A stretch of 25,708 nucleotides of DNA from Planctomycetota bacterium (lineage in GTDB: Bacteria; Planctomycetota; Phycisphaerae; UBA1845), in assembly GCA_024278775.1 (NCBI GenBank), contig JAJRSP010000078.1, positions 1-25,708 of the forward strand, written 5' to 3'. Positions within the stretch are counted from its first letter, which is position 1; each line of letters starts with the position of its first letter. The notes under the pieces were generated by a model. That model did no database searches, was not told the DNA's origin, and saw nothing but the letters and a program-made list of their open reading frames with translations. This document shows positions 8,108 to 16,114 of the stretch, one piece after another. Both the position numbers and the translations under genes were made by a program.

Positions 8108-9232
8108 TCACTTTTTCTTGACCCGCGCGGGCAGCGGAAACCGATCGCCGAGCAATGCGATGACCGACATGGCTGTTCCGTAGTTGCGCGTGCGCGGGAA
8201 CACGCGATCGTTCCAGGTTCCGTCCGCGTCGCGCGTGCGCAGCAGCTTTTCGAGCAGACGCGCCCGCTCGGAGGCCTGATCGCCGTCGGGCAACATGGCG
8301 ATGGCCTGTGCGGCGTAGCGGTGGGCGAAATAGAAGTAGTAAGGTGCGATGCCGTAGGGGGCCTTGTGCGTGCCGTTTTGTTTGCGGCGTTTTTCAAGTT
8401 CGTCCCAATGCTCGTGGAATGCGTCGAGTGCCGGCTTAATTGTCTCGGAGCTACCCTTGCCCAGGAGAATCAGCGTGGTGTCGCACAACGGACTTCGACC
8501 GATCGATCCGGGAAGTTTGGGACGAGCGAATTTGCTCTTGGATTCAAGGTTAATACGCCCGGCGTACTGATACGCACCGTTGGGCGATCTGCTGGCCGAC
8601 AGTACTTTCGCGGACCGAGTGAACACCTTTTTCGGGATGTCCGCCCCCACCTGTCGAGCCATCAGGAGCGCCTGAACCACGAGGCCGGTGACGAACGAGG
8701 CGTGATTGTGTCGCCCGGCGTAGTTCCAGCCGCCGCCATCGACCTCCTCTTCGAGGAGCGTTGCGACCAGTTTCGGTATCCACTCCGAAACCGCTTCCCG
8801 TCGCGTGCCGGCCCGCTTTGTTTCAAGCAGATGCGAGAAAAAATCCAACGCACAAGCCTGTCCCCATACACGCACGTCGTATCGATAGTCCGTCTTGGCC
8901 GCCATCCGATCGTCGTGCAACTCTTGCAGAACCAGGTCGATGCCGCGGTCGATGGCCGACCGGACTTTGGAATTGTCGACGGGTGCGCCATACAGCAACG
9001 CCTCACACACCAGCGAAGTTCCGCCGACACGGTAGCCGACGGGAATCTTGCCACGCACGCGGTACACGCCCTCATAAGGCCAAGCGCCGTCCTCCTCCTG
9101 CATGGACAGAAGCTGGTCAACGCCGACTCGAATCAACGCATCGACCGAAAGCGACTCCTTTTCCTTCGCCGTGCAGGGGATTACACAAGTGAGCACGACA
9201 AGCGACAACCAACGCGTGATTCGGACAGGCAT
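8108..9232 (-). CDS. Secreted prenyltransferase/squalene-oxidase repeat protein
   Basis: The protein has 374 aa. Residues 1-22 form a signal peptide (RITRWLSLVVLTCVIPCTA). The body has at least four alpha/alpha-toroid repeats, each with a G-x-W/Y turn and an amphipathic helix: GAWPYEG with TSLVCEALL, GGGWNYAG with ASFVTGLVVQALLMA, GAYQYAG with CDTTLILLGKG, and GTWND with NYGTAMSVIALLG. This matches the prenyltransferase/squalene oxidase repeat family common in Planctomycetota. The catalytic DxDD motif of true squalene-hopene cyclases is absent and the protein is about half their length, so a cyclase is unlikely. An extracytoplasmic role is inferred from the signal peptide. ATG 9232 has GAGG 7 bases upstream. 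The gene is divergent from lgt. Function is unknown. Confidence 0.82.
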   Translation of the reverse strand: MPVRITRWLSLVVLTCVIPCTAKEKESLSVDALIRVGVDQLLSMQEEDGAWPYEGVYRVRGKIPVGYRVGGTSLVCEALLYGAPVDNSKVRSAIDRGIDLVLQELHDDRMAAKTDYRYDVRVWGQACALDFFSHLLETKRAGTRREAVSEWIPKLVATLLEEEVDGGGWNYAGRHNHASFVTGLVVQALLMARQVGADIPKKVFTRSAKVLSASRSPNGAYQYAGRINLESKSKFARPKLPGSIGRSPLCDTTLILLGKGSSETIKPALDAFHEHWDELEKRRKQNGTHKAPYGIAPYYFYFAHRYAAQAIAMLPDGDQASERARLLEKLLRTRDADGTWNDRVFPRTRNYGTAMSVIALLGDRFPLPARVKKK

Positions 9233-9550
9233 CTGATATCCTCACCTCATAACGATCAAGCAGAATTCAAAACGCACGAAAAGTCTAGCATCGCCGAACC
9301 CAGCATACAAACCCAGCCACCGCCGCAGTCGGCTCGGGGGCCGTTCACTCCGATTCGAGGTTTTCGGTCTCGCCGATACAGTCTTGGCCCCATGTGGGTC
9401 GCTCCGAAAGCTGGACAACACACGCACGCATGGATAGGGTTTCGCCCGGCGGTCGGGAGACGGAATGCTCCTTGGCCCCTTTCACGCTGCGAGCCTGCGT
9501 GCCGACGCTCGACCCGCAGCCGATGTGTCACCCCCTTATATGGGTTGTCT
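9233..9550. other. Divergent intergenic region between the repeat-protein gene and lgt
   Basis: These 318 bases should hold promoters for both flanking genes. On the + strand TTATAT (9536-9541) stands 9 bases before the lgt ATG and could be a -10, but no good -35 lies at the right distance. A plus-strand open frame crosses the region into lgt, but its translation does not look like protein. No repeat or RNA gene is seen. Confidence 0.4.
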
Positions 9551-10780
9551 ATGTATCCAGAACTTTGGGTAATGCCCGGAACCGGTTGGACCCTCAAGAG
9601 CTACGGGTTCATGATGATGGCTGGCTTCCTCAGCGCGGTCTATTTCGCCATGCGCCGGGCGATGCGGGTCAAGACCGATCCCGACGAAATCCTGAACATC
9701 GCGTTCTACGCGCTGATCTCCGGCGTCATCGGTTCGCGCATCATGTTTGTGTGGCACTATTGGGACGAGTCCTTCGCAGACGCCCCCGACCGTTTTTGGG
9801 CTATCATTAATCTGACGCGCGGCGGGCTGGAATTCCTGGGCGGTGTGCTTTTCACCATCCCGGTCGTCGTGGTGTACATGTGGCGGAAGAAACTCTCCAT
9901 CCGCCTTTTTGGAGATTTTTTGGCGATCATGATTCCCTGGGCGCTCGGCTTTGGCAGGCTTGGCTGCTTTCTGAACGGCTGCTGCTTCGGCGGAGCCTGT
10001 GTCGATGCCCACGGTCAACCAGCTTCTTCGCTCGCGGTCGCGTTTCCATTCGGCAGCCCTGCCTCCATCCGCCAATGGGAGGAGCGGGAGATAACATTCC
10101 CCGCCGAGTTGACCTACGACGGCGTGGGCGACGGGAATTCGAGCATTTTCGGGGCTACGCTCCTCGGGCGGGATCTGGTCAGCATGACGCCCGAGGCTCG
10201 CGAAAAACCGCTCCGCCAACTCGAACGAATCGAGGAAATCTACCGTCGTGCGAAGAAGAACGATCCCGAAAGCGAACAGACAAAGCAACTGAAGGCTGAA
10301 TACGAAGCCACCCGGAGCATCGCCGAAGATCATGCGAATCTAACGGTCCCGCTCATGTTGGCCACCCACTATCCGTCGCGCGAGGATCCAACGCGCGCCA
10401 CCACGATGCGCGAAATCCGAGACTTGGCCCGTGCCCATGACGCACGCTGGGTCCACCCCACACAGCTTTACGCCGCCGTCGCGGGCCTCCTGCTGGCCAT
10501 CATGCTGGCACGTGTGTTTCACCGCCGGAAGCGCCACGGCCTGGTGTGGGGCCTGTTCCTGCTGACCTATCCACCGACCCGCATCTGTCTGGAGATGATC
10601 CGCTCGGACAATCCTTTGGACGCGTACGGTTTGACCGTATCACAGGCTATCAGCTTGACCATGATGGTCGGCGGTGTGATCTGGCTCGTCGTGATCTACA
10701 AGTTCATGCCGGAGCGCTCGCCGATCCTGAAACCGTGGTACCCGCCCCAGGAAGGCGAAGCCCAGCCCGCCGGCGCGTAA
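9551..10780 (+). CDS. lgt: Prolipoprotein diacylglyceryl transferase with long soluble insertion
   Basis: Lgt moves diacylglycerol from phosphatidylglycerol to the lipobox cysteine of prolipoproteins in the inner membrane. The protein has 409 aa, against about 290 in E. coli. Transmembrane segments lie near 18-36, 50-68, 95-110, 122-137, 306-322, 331-342 and 366-384. The Lgt signature GFGRLGCFLNGCCFGG is at 133-148 and HPTQLY at 302-307, followed by a conserved arginine region (PPTRICLEMIR). Residues about 151-300 are an insertion, charged and helical in part (RQLERIEEIYRRAKK). The position of the E. coli catalytic-site histidine (HGG) reads LGG here (GGLEFLGG). The start is set by family alignment at ATG 9551; no clear ribosome site precedes it, and a TTATAT just upstream raises the possibility of a leaderless mRNA. 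The open frame runs far upstream, antisense to the neighbouring gene, but only the part from 9551 is Lgt. Confidence 0.93.
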   Translation: MYPELWVMPGTGWTLKSYGFMMMAGFLSAVYFAMRRAMRVKTDPDEILNIAFYALISGVIGSRIMFVWHYWDESFADAPDRFWAIINLTRGGLEFLGGVLFTIPVVVVYMWRKKLSIRLFGDFLAIMIPWALGFGRLGCFLNGCCFGGACVDAHGQPASSLAVAFPFGSPASIRQWEEREITFPAELTYDGVGDGNSSIFGATLLGRDLVSMTPEAREKPLRQLERIEEIYRRAKKNDPESEQTKQLKAEYEATRSIAEDHANLTVPLMLATHYPSREDPTRATTMREIRDLARAHDARWVHPTQLYAAVAGLLLAIMLARVFHRRKRHGLVWGLFLLTYPPTRICLEMIRSDNPLDAYGLTVSQAISLTMMVGGVIWLVVIYKFMPERSPILKPWYPPQEGEAQPAGA

Positions 10781-11077
10781 GCCTTTCAGTTCCAAAACCG
10801 GCCCTGACCATCTGGAAAGCAACTCTGCCGCGACGCGTCACCGCCGGAGCCTGCCAGTCTTGGGCTACCGCACCGCGCAGCGTGAGAAGTTGGTCAAGAT
10901 TGGGGCGAACTTCTTCCGACACTTCAGGTACGTGTTATTCCGTATGGCTGACGTGGCGACAAAGTTGCGTCCTCGGAGGCGGCCAATGCGAAACGTCGGT
11001 CCGTGCAGATATTTCAATTCCCCAGCCGCTGTGACCGGTCGCATCGGCCCACTGCCTCTGCCGGCGAAAGCCCGGAC
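10781..11077. other. Intergenic region before the glycosyltransferase genes
   Basis: Lgt ends at 10780 and the next preferred start is 11078. No T-rich terminator follows lgt. A GTG at 11003 is in frame with the next gene, but the 25 residues it would add look non-coding. The GC-rich stretch 10820-10870 can fold but matches no RNA class I can name. Confidence 0.35.
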
Positions 11078-12472
11078 ATGATCGAGCAGCAGCAAACGGC
11101 GAGTGCAGTGCCGCCGGTGAAAGCGCCCGACCTCGAGACACTTCGTGCGGGCGATCGGATATTGATCCTTAACAATCCCGGTGACTTCACGCGCAACTAT
11201 CTCCAGGACATGGGCGCGGCGTGCGAACGCCTCGGGTTGAGGCCTGCCACCCTCGAACTCAGCGATATATGGTCGCGGAGCAGTGCCGGGACGCCGATTG
11301 ACTGGAAAACCTTAGCTGAAAATTTGCACAATGGCGGGTTCCGGGCCGCCATAAGCACAGGCCACAACGGCGTGTTCGATCTGCCCATGACGCAGGACAT
11401 CTCAGGCCGAAAGGTGCCGTTTCTACAGATGCTCGGCGTTCCGCATATTCAATGGTGGACCGACCATCCCCATTGGGCGCACGAGCGCGTCGCGCTGAGC
11501 GAGCACGTGCAGCCAGCGTTGCGGTCCGAGAATCACCACGTGTTCGTCAAGTGCGAACTCGCCGCCAGTGAGATTCGTCAGTTCCTGAAATGGCCTCAAG
11601 TCTACGGACTGCCCGTCGCTGAAAACCCCGACCGTTTGAAACCGATCAACGGCGTCTCGCCGGATTGCGATGTTGTGGCTGTGGTCGGTTCGCCGCCCGA
11701 ACTTGATCCGGACCTGAAGCCGTTTCTCAACGAGGACGACCCGGACGTGTCAGCCATGTCCGAATGCGTGGCTGCCAAAGTTCGTCAAAAGCTATCCAGT
11801 CTGTGGGCGGAGAGGGGGCCGGCGAACATCCAAAACGAACTCAACGCTCTTGGAGACAGTTGGGTGGCGGCCAGGGCGACCGACGCGCTCACGGGTTCGT
11901 TTCGTGTCTTTTGTCGCCTGGAGCCGCAGTACCCGCAGGCCTGCTCTTGGATACGCGAGAACTATCGCGTCTACTTCGACGCGCTGCACATTCTTTGGGA
12001 TTTCGGACGGTGGCAACGCACGTTTACCCTCGCGTATCTCGCACGCTACTTTCGCGTTCGTGTTCTTGGAAATCCCGGCTGGTCATCACTGGAACTCGGC
12101 GGCTCGCCCCGGATACCTCACGACGCGCAACCGGCTGCCTATGCAAGCGGAACACTCGGCATCAACATTTCGCAATGCAATGACGAGGAAGGGATTACGC
12201 ACAAACCGTTCCAAATGGCAGCGTGCGGTGTGCCGATGATTCATATCGAACGCAATGGGCTTTCCGATTGCTTTGCGCCCGATGAAGAATTTCTGGCATT
12301 TTTGACGCCGCGCGAAGCACGTGACGCCGTCACGGCATTGCTCGATGATCGAGATCGCCGTGAAGCGATGGCCTTCGCCGCACGCAATCGCGTCATTCTC
12401 GACCACACCTGGGACAAACGACTCGTCGAAATCTTCCACGCGACAGGGTTGTCGCTGGAGGCCGCCTGTTGA
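11078..12472 (+). CDS. CgeB-like glycosyltransferase (GT-B, group 1-like)
   Basis: This 464-aa protein has two Rossmann-like halves. The N-terminal half begins with GDRILILNN after a short leader and contains the DUF3880-like VPHIQWWTDHPHW, the pattern seen where CgeB-type proteins bind sugar nucleotides. The C-terminal half has RVRVLGNPGWSSLELGG and ASGTLGINISQCNDEEGITH, then KPFQMAACGVPMIHIE, which corresponds to the H/N-R-x-F-E-x-x-A-C-G-x-P donor site of group 1/CgeB transferases. A middle helical section (about 190-300) is lineage-specific. Donor and acceptor sugars are unknown. ATG 11078 is preceded by GAAAG; GTG 11003 is an alternative. The gene lies 177 bases before another glycosyltransferase gene on the same strand, suggesting a joint role in surface glycan or glycoprotein synthesis. 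Confidence 0.72.
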   Translation: MIEQQQTASAVPPVKAPDLETLRAGDRILILNNPGDFTRNYLQDMGAACERLGLRPATLELSDIWSRSSAGTPIDWKTLAENLHNGGFRAAISTGHNGVFDLPMTQDISGRKVPFLQMLGVPHIQWWTDHPHWAHERVALSEHVQPALRSENHHVFVKCELAASEIRQFLKWPQVYGLPVAENPDRLKPINGVSPDCDVVAVVGSPPELDPDLKPFLNEDDPDVSAMSECVAAKVRQKLSSLWAERGPANIQNELNALGDSWVAARATDALTGSFRVFCRLEPQYPQACSWIRENYRVYFDALHILWDFGRWQRTFTLAYLARYFRVRVLGNPGWSSLELGGSPRIPHDAQPAAYASGTLGINISQCNDEEGITHKPFQMAACGVPMIHIERNGLSDCFAPDEEFLAFLTPREARDAVTALLDDRDRREAMAFAARNRVILDHTWDKRLVEIFHATGLSLEAAC

Positions 12473-12649
12473 CGCTGAATCGCGAACATCCGAAGCCGAC
12501 CGTCGCGATGAGCCACATTTACGCGTCTGGATGATCTCTACCGCTCTTACCTATTCGTCCCTGCGGGTTTGCTCTGCATCGGCATCGGCGGATTTGACAC
12601 GAGAAGATCGGTGCAACAGGCCGATAAGCAGGCGACAGGAGCCTCGAAA

Positions 12650-14089
12650 ATGCCCGATGAACACATCCGAATAAATCTGGAACTCCGTCCGCGCGTCGTG
12701 ATTGCCGTCCCCTGCACGGGGTCGGTGCATCGAGAGGCGGACCGAACCATTCGCGAACTTCTCAAACAAACGCGCACGGCTGATACGGTCATGTGGTGGT
12801 ATCAGGAGGCCCCGCACGATCGCTGCCGCAACGCGCTGATTGCCCGATTTATGAACGATGCGGACTGGACGCACCTGCTGTTCATCGACACCGACGTCAC
12901 CACCGAGCCCGACGCCGTCGACCGATTGCTCGCCCACAACGCGCCCATCGTCTGCGCCCCCGTGCCGACCATGAACCTGCGCTACGGCCCGCCCGATCAG
13001 CCGAAGTCCGCCACTGTCGGTACGAATATCATGCTGCATGACGACCCCAAACTTCGGGGCACGGTTGTGCCGCCGGACGCAGTCCACACCGGCTACCGTC
13101 GCGTCGATCCTGACGATTTCCCCGACGTGCCTTTCACTTGCGATGCCACCGGGCTGGGCCTGTGCCTTATTCGTCGCGACGTTTTTGAGAAAATCCAAAA
13201 ACCCTGGTGTGCGTTTGTCGGCCATTTCGATGGTGAAATGATTGGCGAAGACATTTACTTTTTCCGCAAGGCGCGGGCGGCTGGCTTCGAGATTCTGGTC
13301 GATCCGTCCATCAACGCCGATCACTACAAGTCGGTCGATCTTACTCATCTCGACCTGCTGTACAGCGACAAAATTCCCGTCTCCTCCTGGCCGAGGTTGG
13401 CTACGCCCAATGACGATCGGAACATTCTGGTGACGGTCTTCACGCCGCCCACCGGTTGGCTGCACGTCCGACTCGTGCAGGCGCTTGCCAGTTGGGAAAA
13501 CGCTTACGGCGAGCGCATCCGCATCGAGACCGTTACGGCTGACACGTTACGCGGCGGCATGCTGGAGCTGGCGGAGCGGGTAGCTTCACTGGAGGATCGA
13601 TTTACGCATGTCCTGATGATGCGCGACGATGTCGTGCCCCATGAAAGAACGCTGGGGCTGCTGGCGAGCGTGGACGCGCCGGTGGTCGGCGGATTGACGC
13701 GCAAACTCATCGACGGCCGCATTCGCTGGGCATATTGGCACGACGATCCCATCACCGGGCAACTTGAAGCGCCACAGAACATCCAGCTCCCGTCCATGAA
13801 CGAGCCGTTCTCCGTAACATCCCTCGAGCCGGCCTGCACGCTGATCGAGCGTGAATCTTTGTCACTCGTTCCCGAAGTCCTGCGCACACTCGATCATCGC
13901 CCCAACGCCGACGACGAATTCATTCACCGCTGGTGCGCTGCGGTTCGGCACAACACCGGCCGACCCATCATGCAGGCCCCCATGACCGTCGAACGCCGCT
14001 GCGAATTCGGCTTGAAAGGGCTGCTGAATCTCAAAATGAGATTGAAAGACCGCCTCCGCGATCAACAGGCGGAAGCCAACGCAGTGTGA
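12650..14089 (+). CDS. Two-domain GT-A-type glycosyltransferase-like protein
   Basis: From ATG 12650 (AGGAG 8 bases upstream) the protein has 479 aa. Domain 1 (about 14-240) is GT-A-like: RPRVVIAVPCTGSVH as first strand and loop, HDRCRNALIARF, the DxD metal site FIDTDV at 79-83, PIVCAPVPTM, and the acceptor-side GEDIYFFRKARAAGF at 199-213 followed by H225. Domain 2 (about 258-465) starts again with RNILVTVFTPPTGWLH, has THVLMMRDDVVPHE with RDD at 325-327 in the DxD place, then APVVGGLTRKL and a late NADDEFIHRW acidic motif. This looks like an internal duplication of the fold, the second copy being more divergent. Substrates are unknown. The neighbour upstream is a GT-B transferase. The gene converges with the exosortase unit, with 40 bases between their ends. 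A TTG at 12569 would extend the frame but lacks support. Confidence 0.72.
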   Translation: MPDEHIRINLELRPRVVIAVPCTGSVHREADRTIRELLKQTRTADTVMWWYQEAPHDRCRNALIARFMNDADWTHLLFIDTDVTTEPDAVDRLLAHNAPIVCAPVPTMNLRYGPPDQPKSATVGTNIMLHDDPKLRGTVVPPDAVHTGYRRVDPDDFPDVPFTCDATGLGLCLIRRDVFEKIQKPWCAFVGHFDGEMIGEDIYFFRKARAAGFEILVDPSINADHYKSVDLTHLDLLYSDKIPVSSWPRLATPNDDRNILVTVFTPPTGWLHVRLVQALASWENAYGERIRIETVTADTLRGGMLELAERVASLEDRFTHVLMMRDDVVPHERTLGLLASVDAPVVGGLTRKLIDGRIRWAYWHDDPITGQLEAPQNIQLPSMNEPFSVTSLEPACTLIERESLSLVPEVLRTLDHRPNADDEFIHRWCAAVRHNTGRPIMQAPMTVERRCEFGLKGLLNLKMRLKDRLRDQQAEANAV

Positions 14090-14129
14090 TTTCAACTCGG
14101 TGCGAGCGGATTGAGGCGGGGGCGGGGCG

Positions 14130-15050
14130 TTACTTCCGAAGTTTTCGCGCCTTGATCAGCGCCCGTGCCGCACCCAGCTTGATTTGTCTTGCGGTTTCAG
14201 CGTTCGGGGGCCTCATGCTGTCGAGCAGTCGGCCTGTCAGGTGCCACAACGCGGCACTGTCGCGTTCGGCGGCGGCGTCCGCTTCGATGGCTTCACGCAG
14301 CGCGTCCAGCACTTTTTTTACGGCGTCGTCCCGTTTCAACTGCTCCGTCGGCGATACGTTCACATCCGCGCCGCTTGGGATGGGAAAGAACGGCACAAGT
14401 CGCATCCGTCGAGCGACCTCCGCCCGAGCCGCCATGGCCTCCGGTGTTCCGAACATCGCGTAGGCTGGTACGACTATCGCGACCGCCGCCCATAGAATTA
14501 GAACGCGCGTCCCCCATCCGCCGAGCCAAGCGGGGCACCATCGTTTCTTCGGTGGGGTTTCTCCGATTCCGTCTGCGCGCGAGAGCCGTCCACCGCCGTA
14601 CCAGGGACCGGCTGCCAATACCCAGACCACGACGCCGAACATCAGATAATTCGCATTGACCAACGTACTCGACATCGGCACCAGCACATCGGTCTGTTGC
14701 AAATAGGGTGACTCGTTGATCGCGATTGCGATGGCCGTCAGTCCGCAGTAGGCCACGTATCCACCCATCGCACGCAGCCCCCGATCCCACCAGGGCAGCC
14801 AGTAAGACGCCAGCGTCAGGGCCAGCACCGGCGGAAACATCGTCGCGTGCCAGAAATACCGGCGTGTGTCGCAAAACAGGTAGGGTGCGGGATGCAGGAA
14901 CAGTCGATGGATGGCCTTCACCAGCCAGACCGTGAAATCCGCGTTCCAAGCAGACGTGAACTTCCAAGCCACACCAGCCACAATCGCCAGCGGTACGACG
15001 CGTACCAGAAACCGTCGCAGCGAGAATTCCGCGCGGGAGGCCTCGCTCAC
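14130..15050 (-). CDS. Exosortase-associated multi-pass membrane protein (hypothetical)
   Basis: The 306-aa protein has about five transmembrane segments (near 14-31, 69-85, 93-110, 131-150 and 180-200), with a region between the first two rich in aromatic residues (HPAPYLFCDTRRYFWHATMF). A hydrophilic, mostly helical C-terminal tail of about 90 residues follows (KRDDAVKKVLDALREAIEAD and on), probably cytoplasmic. No catalytic motif is recognised. Its GTG start shares four bases (GTGA) with the stop of the exosortase gene, so the two are translationally coupled. Membrane proteins encoded next to XrtH-type exosortases are a known pattern; assignment as such a partner is inferred from position and topology, not from a recognised domain. 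Confidence 0.65.
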   Translation of the reverse strand: MSEASRAEFSLRRFLVRVVPLAIVAGVAWKFTSAWNADFTVWLVKAIHRLFLHPAPYLFCDTRRYFWHATMFPPVLALTLASYWLPWWDRGLRAMGGYVAYCGLTAIAIAINESPYLQQTDVLVPMSSTLVNANYLMFGVVVWVLAAGPWYGGGRLSRADGIGETPPKKRWCPAWLGGWGTRVLILWAAVAIVVPAYAMFGTPEAMAARAEVARRMRLVPFFPIPSGADVNVSPTEQLKRDDAVKKVLDALREAIEADAAAERDSAALWHLTGRLLDSMRPPNAETARQIKLGAARALIKARKLRK

Positions 15051-15649
15051 GATGCCGATCCCCCGTTACTTCCTTCGCATTTCCGCACTCTCGCGGCCCT
15101 CTTTGTCGCCCACGCTGCCCAAACCAGCCACAGCGGTGCGACGCAGGAGATCAAGAACCACTGCATCAAAACCATGTGTGCGAAGTGAAAGAATTTTGGC
15201 GTCCAGCTTGAAATCAACACCAGCCCGGCGATGCGCAGCACGTTCAACCCTGCCACGCCCACCAGTCCGACTACGCATCCGATCACGGTGTCGCGTAAGC
15301 GGCAGGGGTAGGCGATCGCCGCCGCACAGAAAAGCCCCTTCGCGAAAAGGGCTGTACACTCGACGCTCACGATCAGCGGAATTCCCGTCCCGGTGACGGT
15401 GACCTCGTCCAGAACCACCTCAGACTCGAACAGGCCCGCCAGCCACGCACCCATCGCCGCCGACCACTCACGCAGTCCGTAGACCCAATCCGGCTCATGC
15501 CCGGTTTGACTGAGGTGCATGATGTAGGCTTCGCCGAACCCGAGGGCCAGCGTCAAAACCACCAGCTTGATTACGAACGAGGTCGCAACCCGCGCCGGGC
15601 TGACGCCGGGGGGAATCGGAGACTGGGTCTGTACGGGTTGTTCCGTCAT
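15047..15649 (-). CDS. Exosortase/archaeosortase family transpeptidase, short single-domain form
   Basis: This 200-aa membrane protein carries the exosortase triad in the expected order: C98 in SVECTALFAKG, R139 in GLNVLRIAGL, and H158 in FHFAHMVLMQW (H155 also nearby). AIAYPCRLRD between them matches the family's YPxxxR step. Transmembrane segments are near 22-40, 88-96, 101-116, 122-147 and 160-181. Exosortases cut C-terminal sorting signals (PEP-CTERM-like) of exported proteins at the inner membrane and probably join them to another molecule. The size resembles XrtH-type stand-alone enzymes rather than EpsI fusions. ATG 15649 has GGAAG 6 bases upstream, and a predicted promoter lies just before it. 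No protein with a recognisable sorting tail is encoded in the window. Confidence 0.8.
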   Translation of the reverse strand: MTEQPVQTQSPIPPGVSPARVATSFVIKLVVLTLALGFGEAYIMHLSQTGHEPDWVYGLREWSAAMGAWLAGLFESEVVLDEVTVTGTGIPLIVSVECTALFAKGLFCAAAIAYPCRLRDTVIGCVVGLVGVAGLNVLRIAGLVLISSWTPKFFHFAHMVLMQWFLISCVAPLWLVWAAWATKRAARVRKCEGSNGGSAS

Positions 15650-15679
15650 GATTTCTTCCGTCGGATGCTTCGCACGCCG

Positions 15680-15709
15680 ATCATACTGTGCATTATCGAC
15701 ACTTGTTAG
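15680..15709 (-). promoter_or_regulatory. Predicted promoter of the exosortase operon
   Basis: On the minus strand CTAACA (15709-15704) and TATGAT (15685-15680) are 18 bases apart. Transcription would begin at about 15673, leaving a leader of about 24 bases that contains the GGAAG ribosome site. The -10 matches consensus at 5 of 6 positions and the -35 at 4 of 6. Confidence 0.42.
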
Positions 15710-15828
15710 GTTACGCCGTCAACATCGTCAATCCGGCGCGACTCTGGCATTGATCGCGTTCAGGGTCGCGGTATTGGTCGTGCCGGAGTGTATCGTGATT
15801 CTCGTGCAAGGGCCGCTCCATAACTGTC

Positions 15829-15898
15829 GCGGTTCTGATTGAGCTGCTCCCTTCACGCTTCCGGCATTGGGCGCGTTCGGTGACGCGGTTCTGATTGA
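15829..15898. repeat. Exact 14-bp direct repeat, 56 bases apart
   Basis: GCGGTTCTGATTGA occurs at 15829-15842 and 15885-15898 with no mismatch, and a weaker relative (CGGTGCTGATT) lies at 16010-16020. Spacing is irregular (56 and about 125 bases), and the intervening sequences are only partly alike. It is not a CRISPR array, more likely remains of a degenerate tandem duplication or binding sites. Confidence 0.45.
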
Positions 15899-16014
15899 TC
15901 GCGGACGCGCTGCAGGTAGCGTGATGCACCCTGGGGTGCTTATTCGGTTGCCAAAGAGCGTTTCGCGTTCTGCGTGCGAAAATACGCCTGCTGTCCACTA
16001 ATAGAACGTCGGTG

Positions 16015-16046
16015 CTGATTCGCGCAATCGCGAAATAACGAATCAG
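16015..16046. other. Overlapping alternative hairpins downstream of the phosphatase gene
   Basis: CTGATTCG (16015-16022) pairs with CGAATCAG (16039-16046). Alternatively TTCGCG (16019-16024) pairs with CGCGAA (16029-16034) around the loop CAAT. The two stems share bases, so only one can form at a time. It lies about 70 bases past the minus-strand stop at 16115, without a T-run. It may be a weak 3'-end structure; function is unknown. Confidence 0.35.
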
Positions 16047-16114
16047 GGGTGGCCGCGATGGGCGGGGCGGGGCGGTGGGGCGTGGACGTGTCGGCCCTTC
16101 GCGTATTTGGCGTG

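Larger units (their letters stand above)
15710..16114. other. Intergenic region with short direct repeats
   Basis: This stretch lies between the exosortase promoter and the 3' end of the phosphatase gene. It shows degenerate internal repetition. GGCATTG followed by GCGTTC occurs at 15746 and 15863. GCGGTTCTGATTGA is repeated exactly at 15829-15842 and 15885-15898. A related CGGTGCTGATTCGCG lies near 16010. No open frame with coding character or RNA gene is recognised. Confidence 0.4.

Noticed and set aside
8021..9550. A 510-codon open frame on the + strand that runs straight into lgt and could suggest a giant fused Lgt.
   Set aside because: It is antisense to the prenyltransferase-repeat gene, which has a signal peptide, clear repeats and a ribosome site. 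The antisense translation has no domain or membrane character, and Lgt family alignment starts at 9551.
10800..10880. GC-rich, foldable stretch after lgt considered as a riboswitch (cobalamin or cyclic-di-GMP type).
   Set aside because: Short resemblances only. The conserved core words and order of these classes are not met, and the next gene is 200 bases away with no fitting function.
12551..13465. A 304-codon minus-strand frame opposite the second glycosyltransferase gene.
   Set aside because: The + strand frame has an AGGAG ribosome site, a DxD motif and GT-A strand patterns. The opposite frame is an antisense by-product of codon bias.
15829..15898. Direct repeats that might be a small CRISPR array.
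   Set aside because: There are only two exact 14-base copies with irregular further spacing, no uniform spacers and no cas gene in the window.
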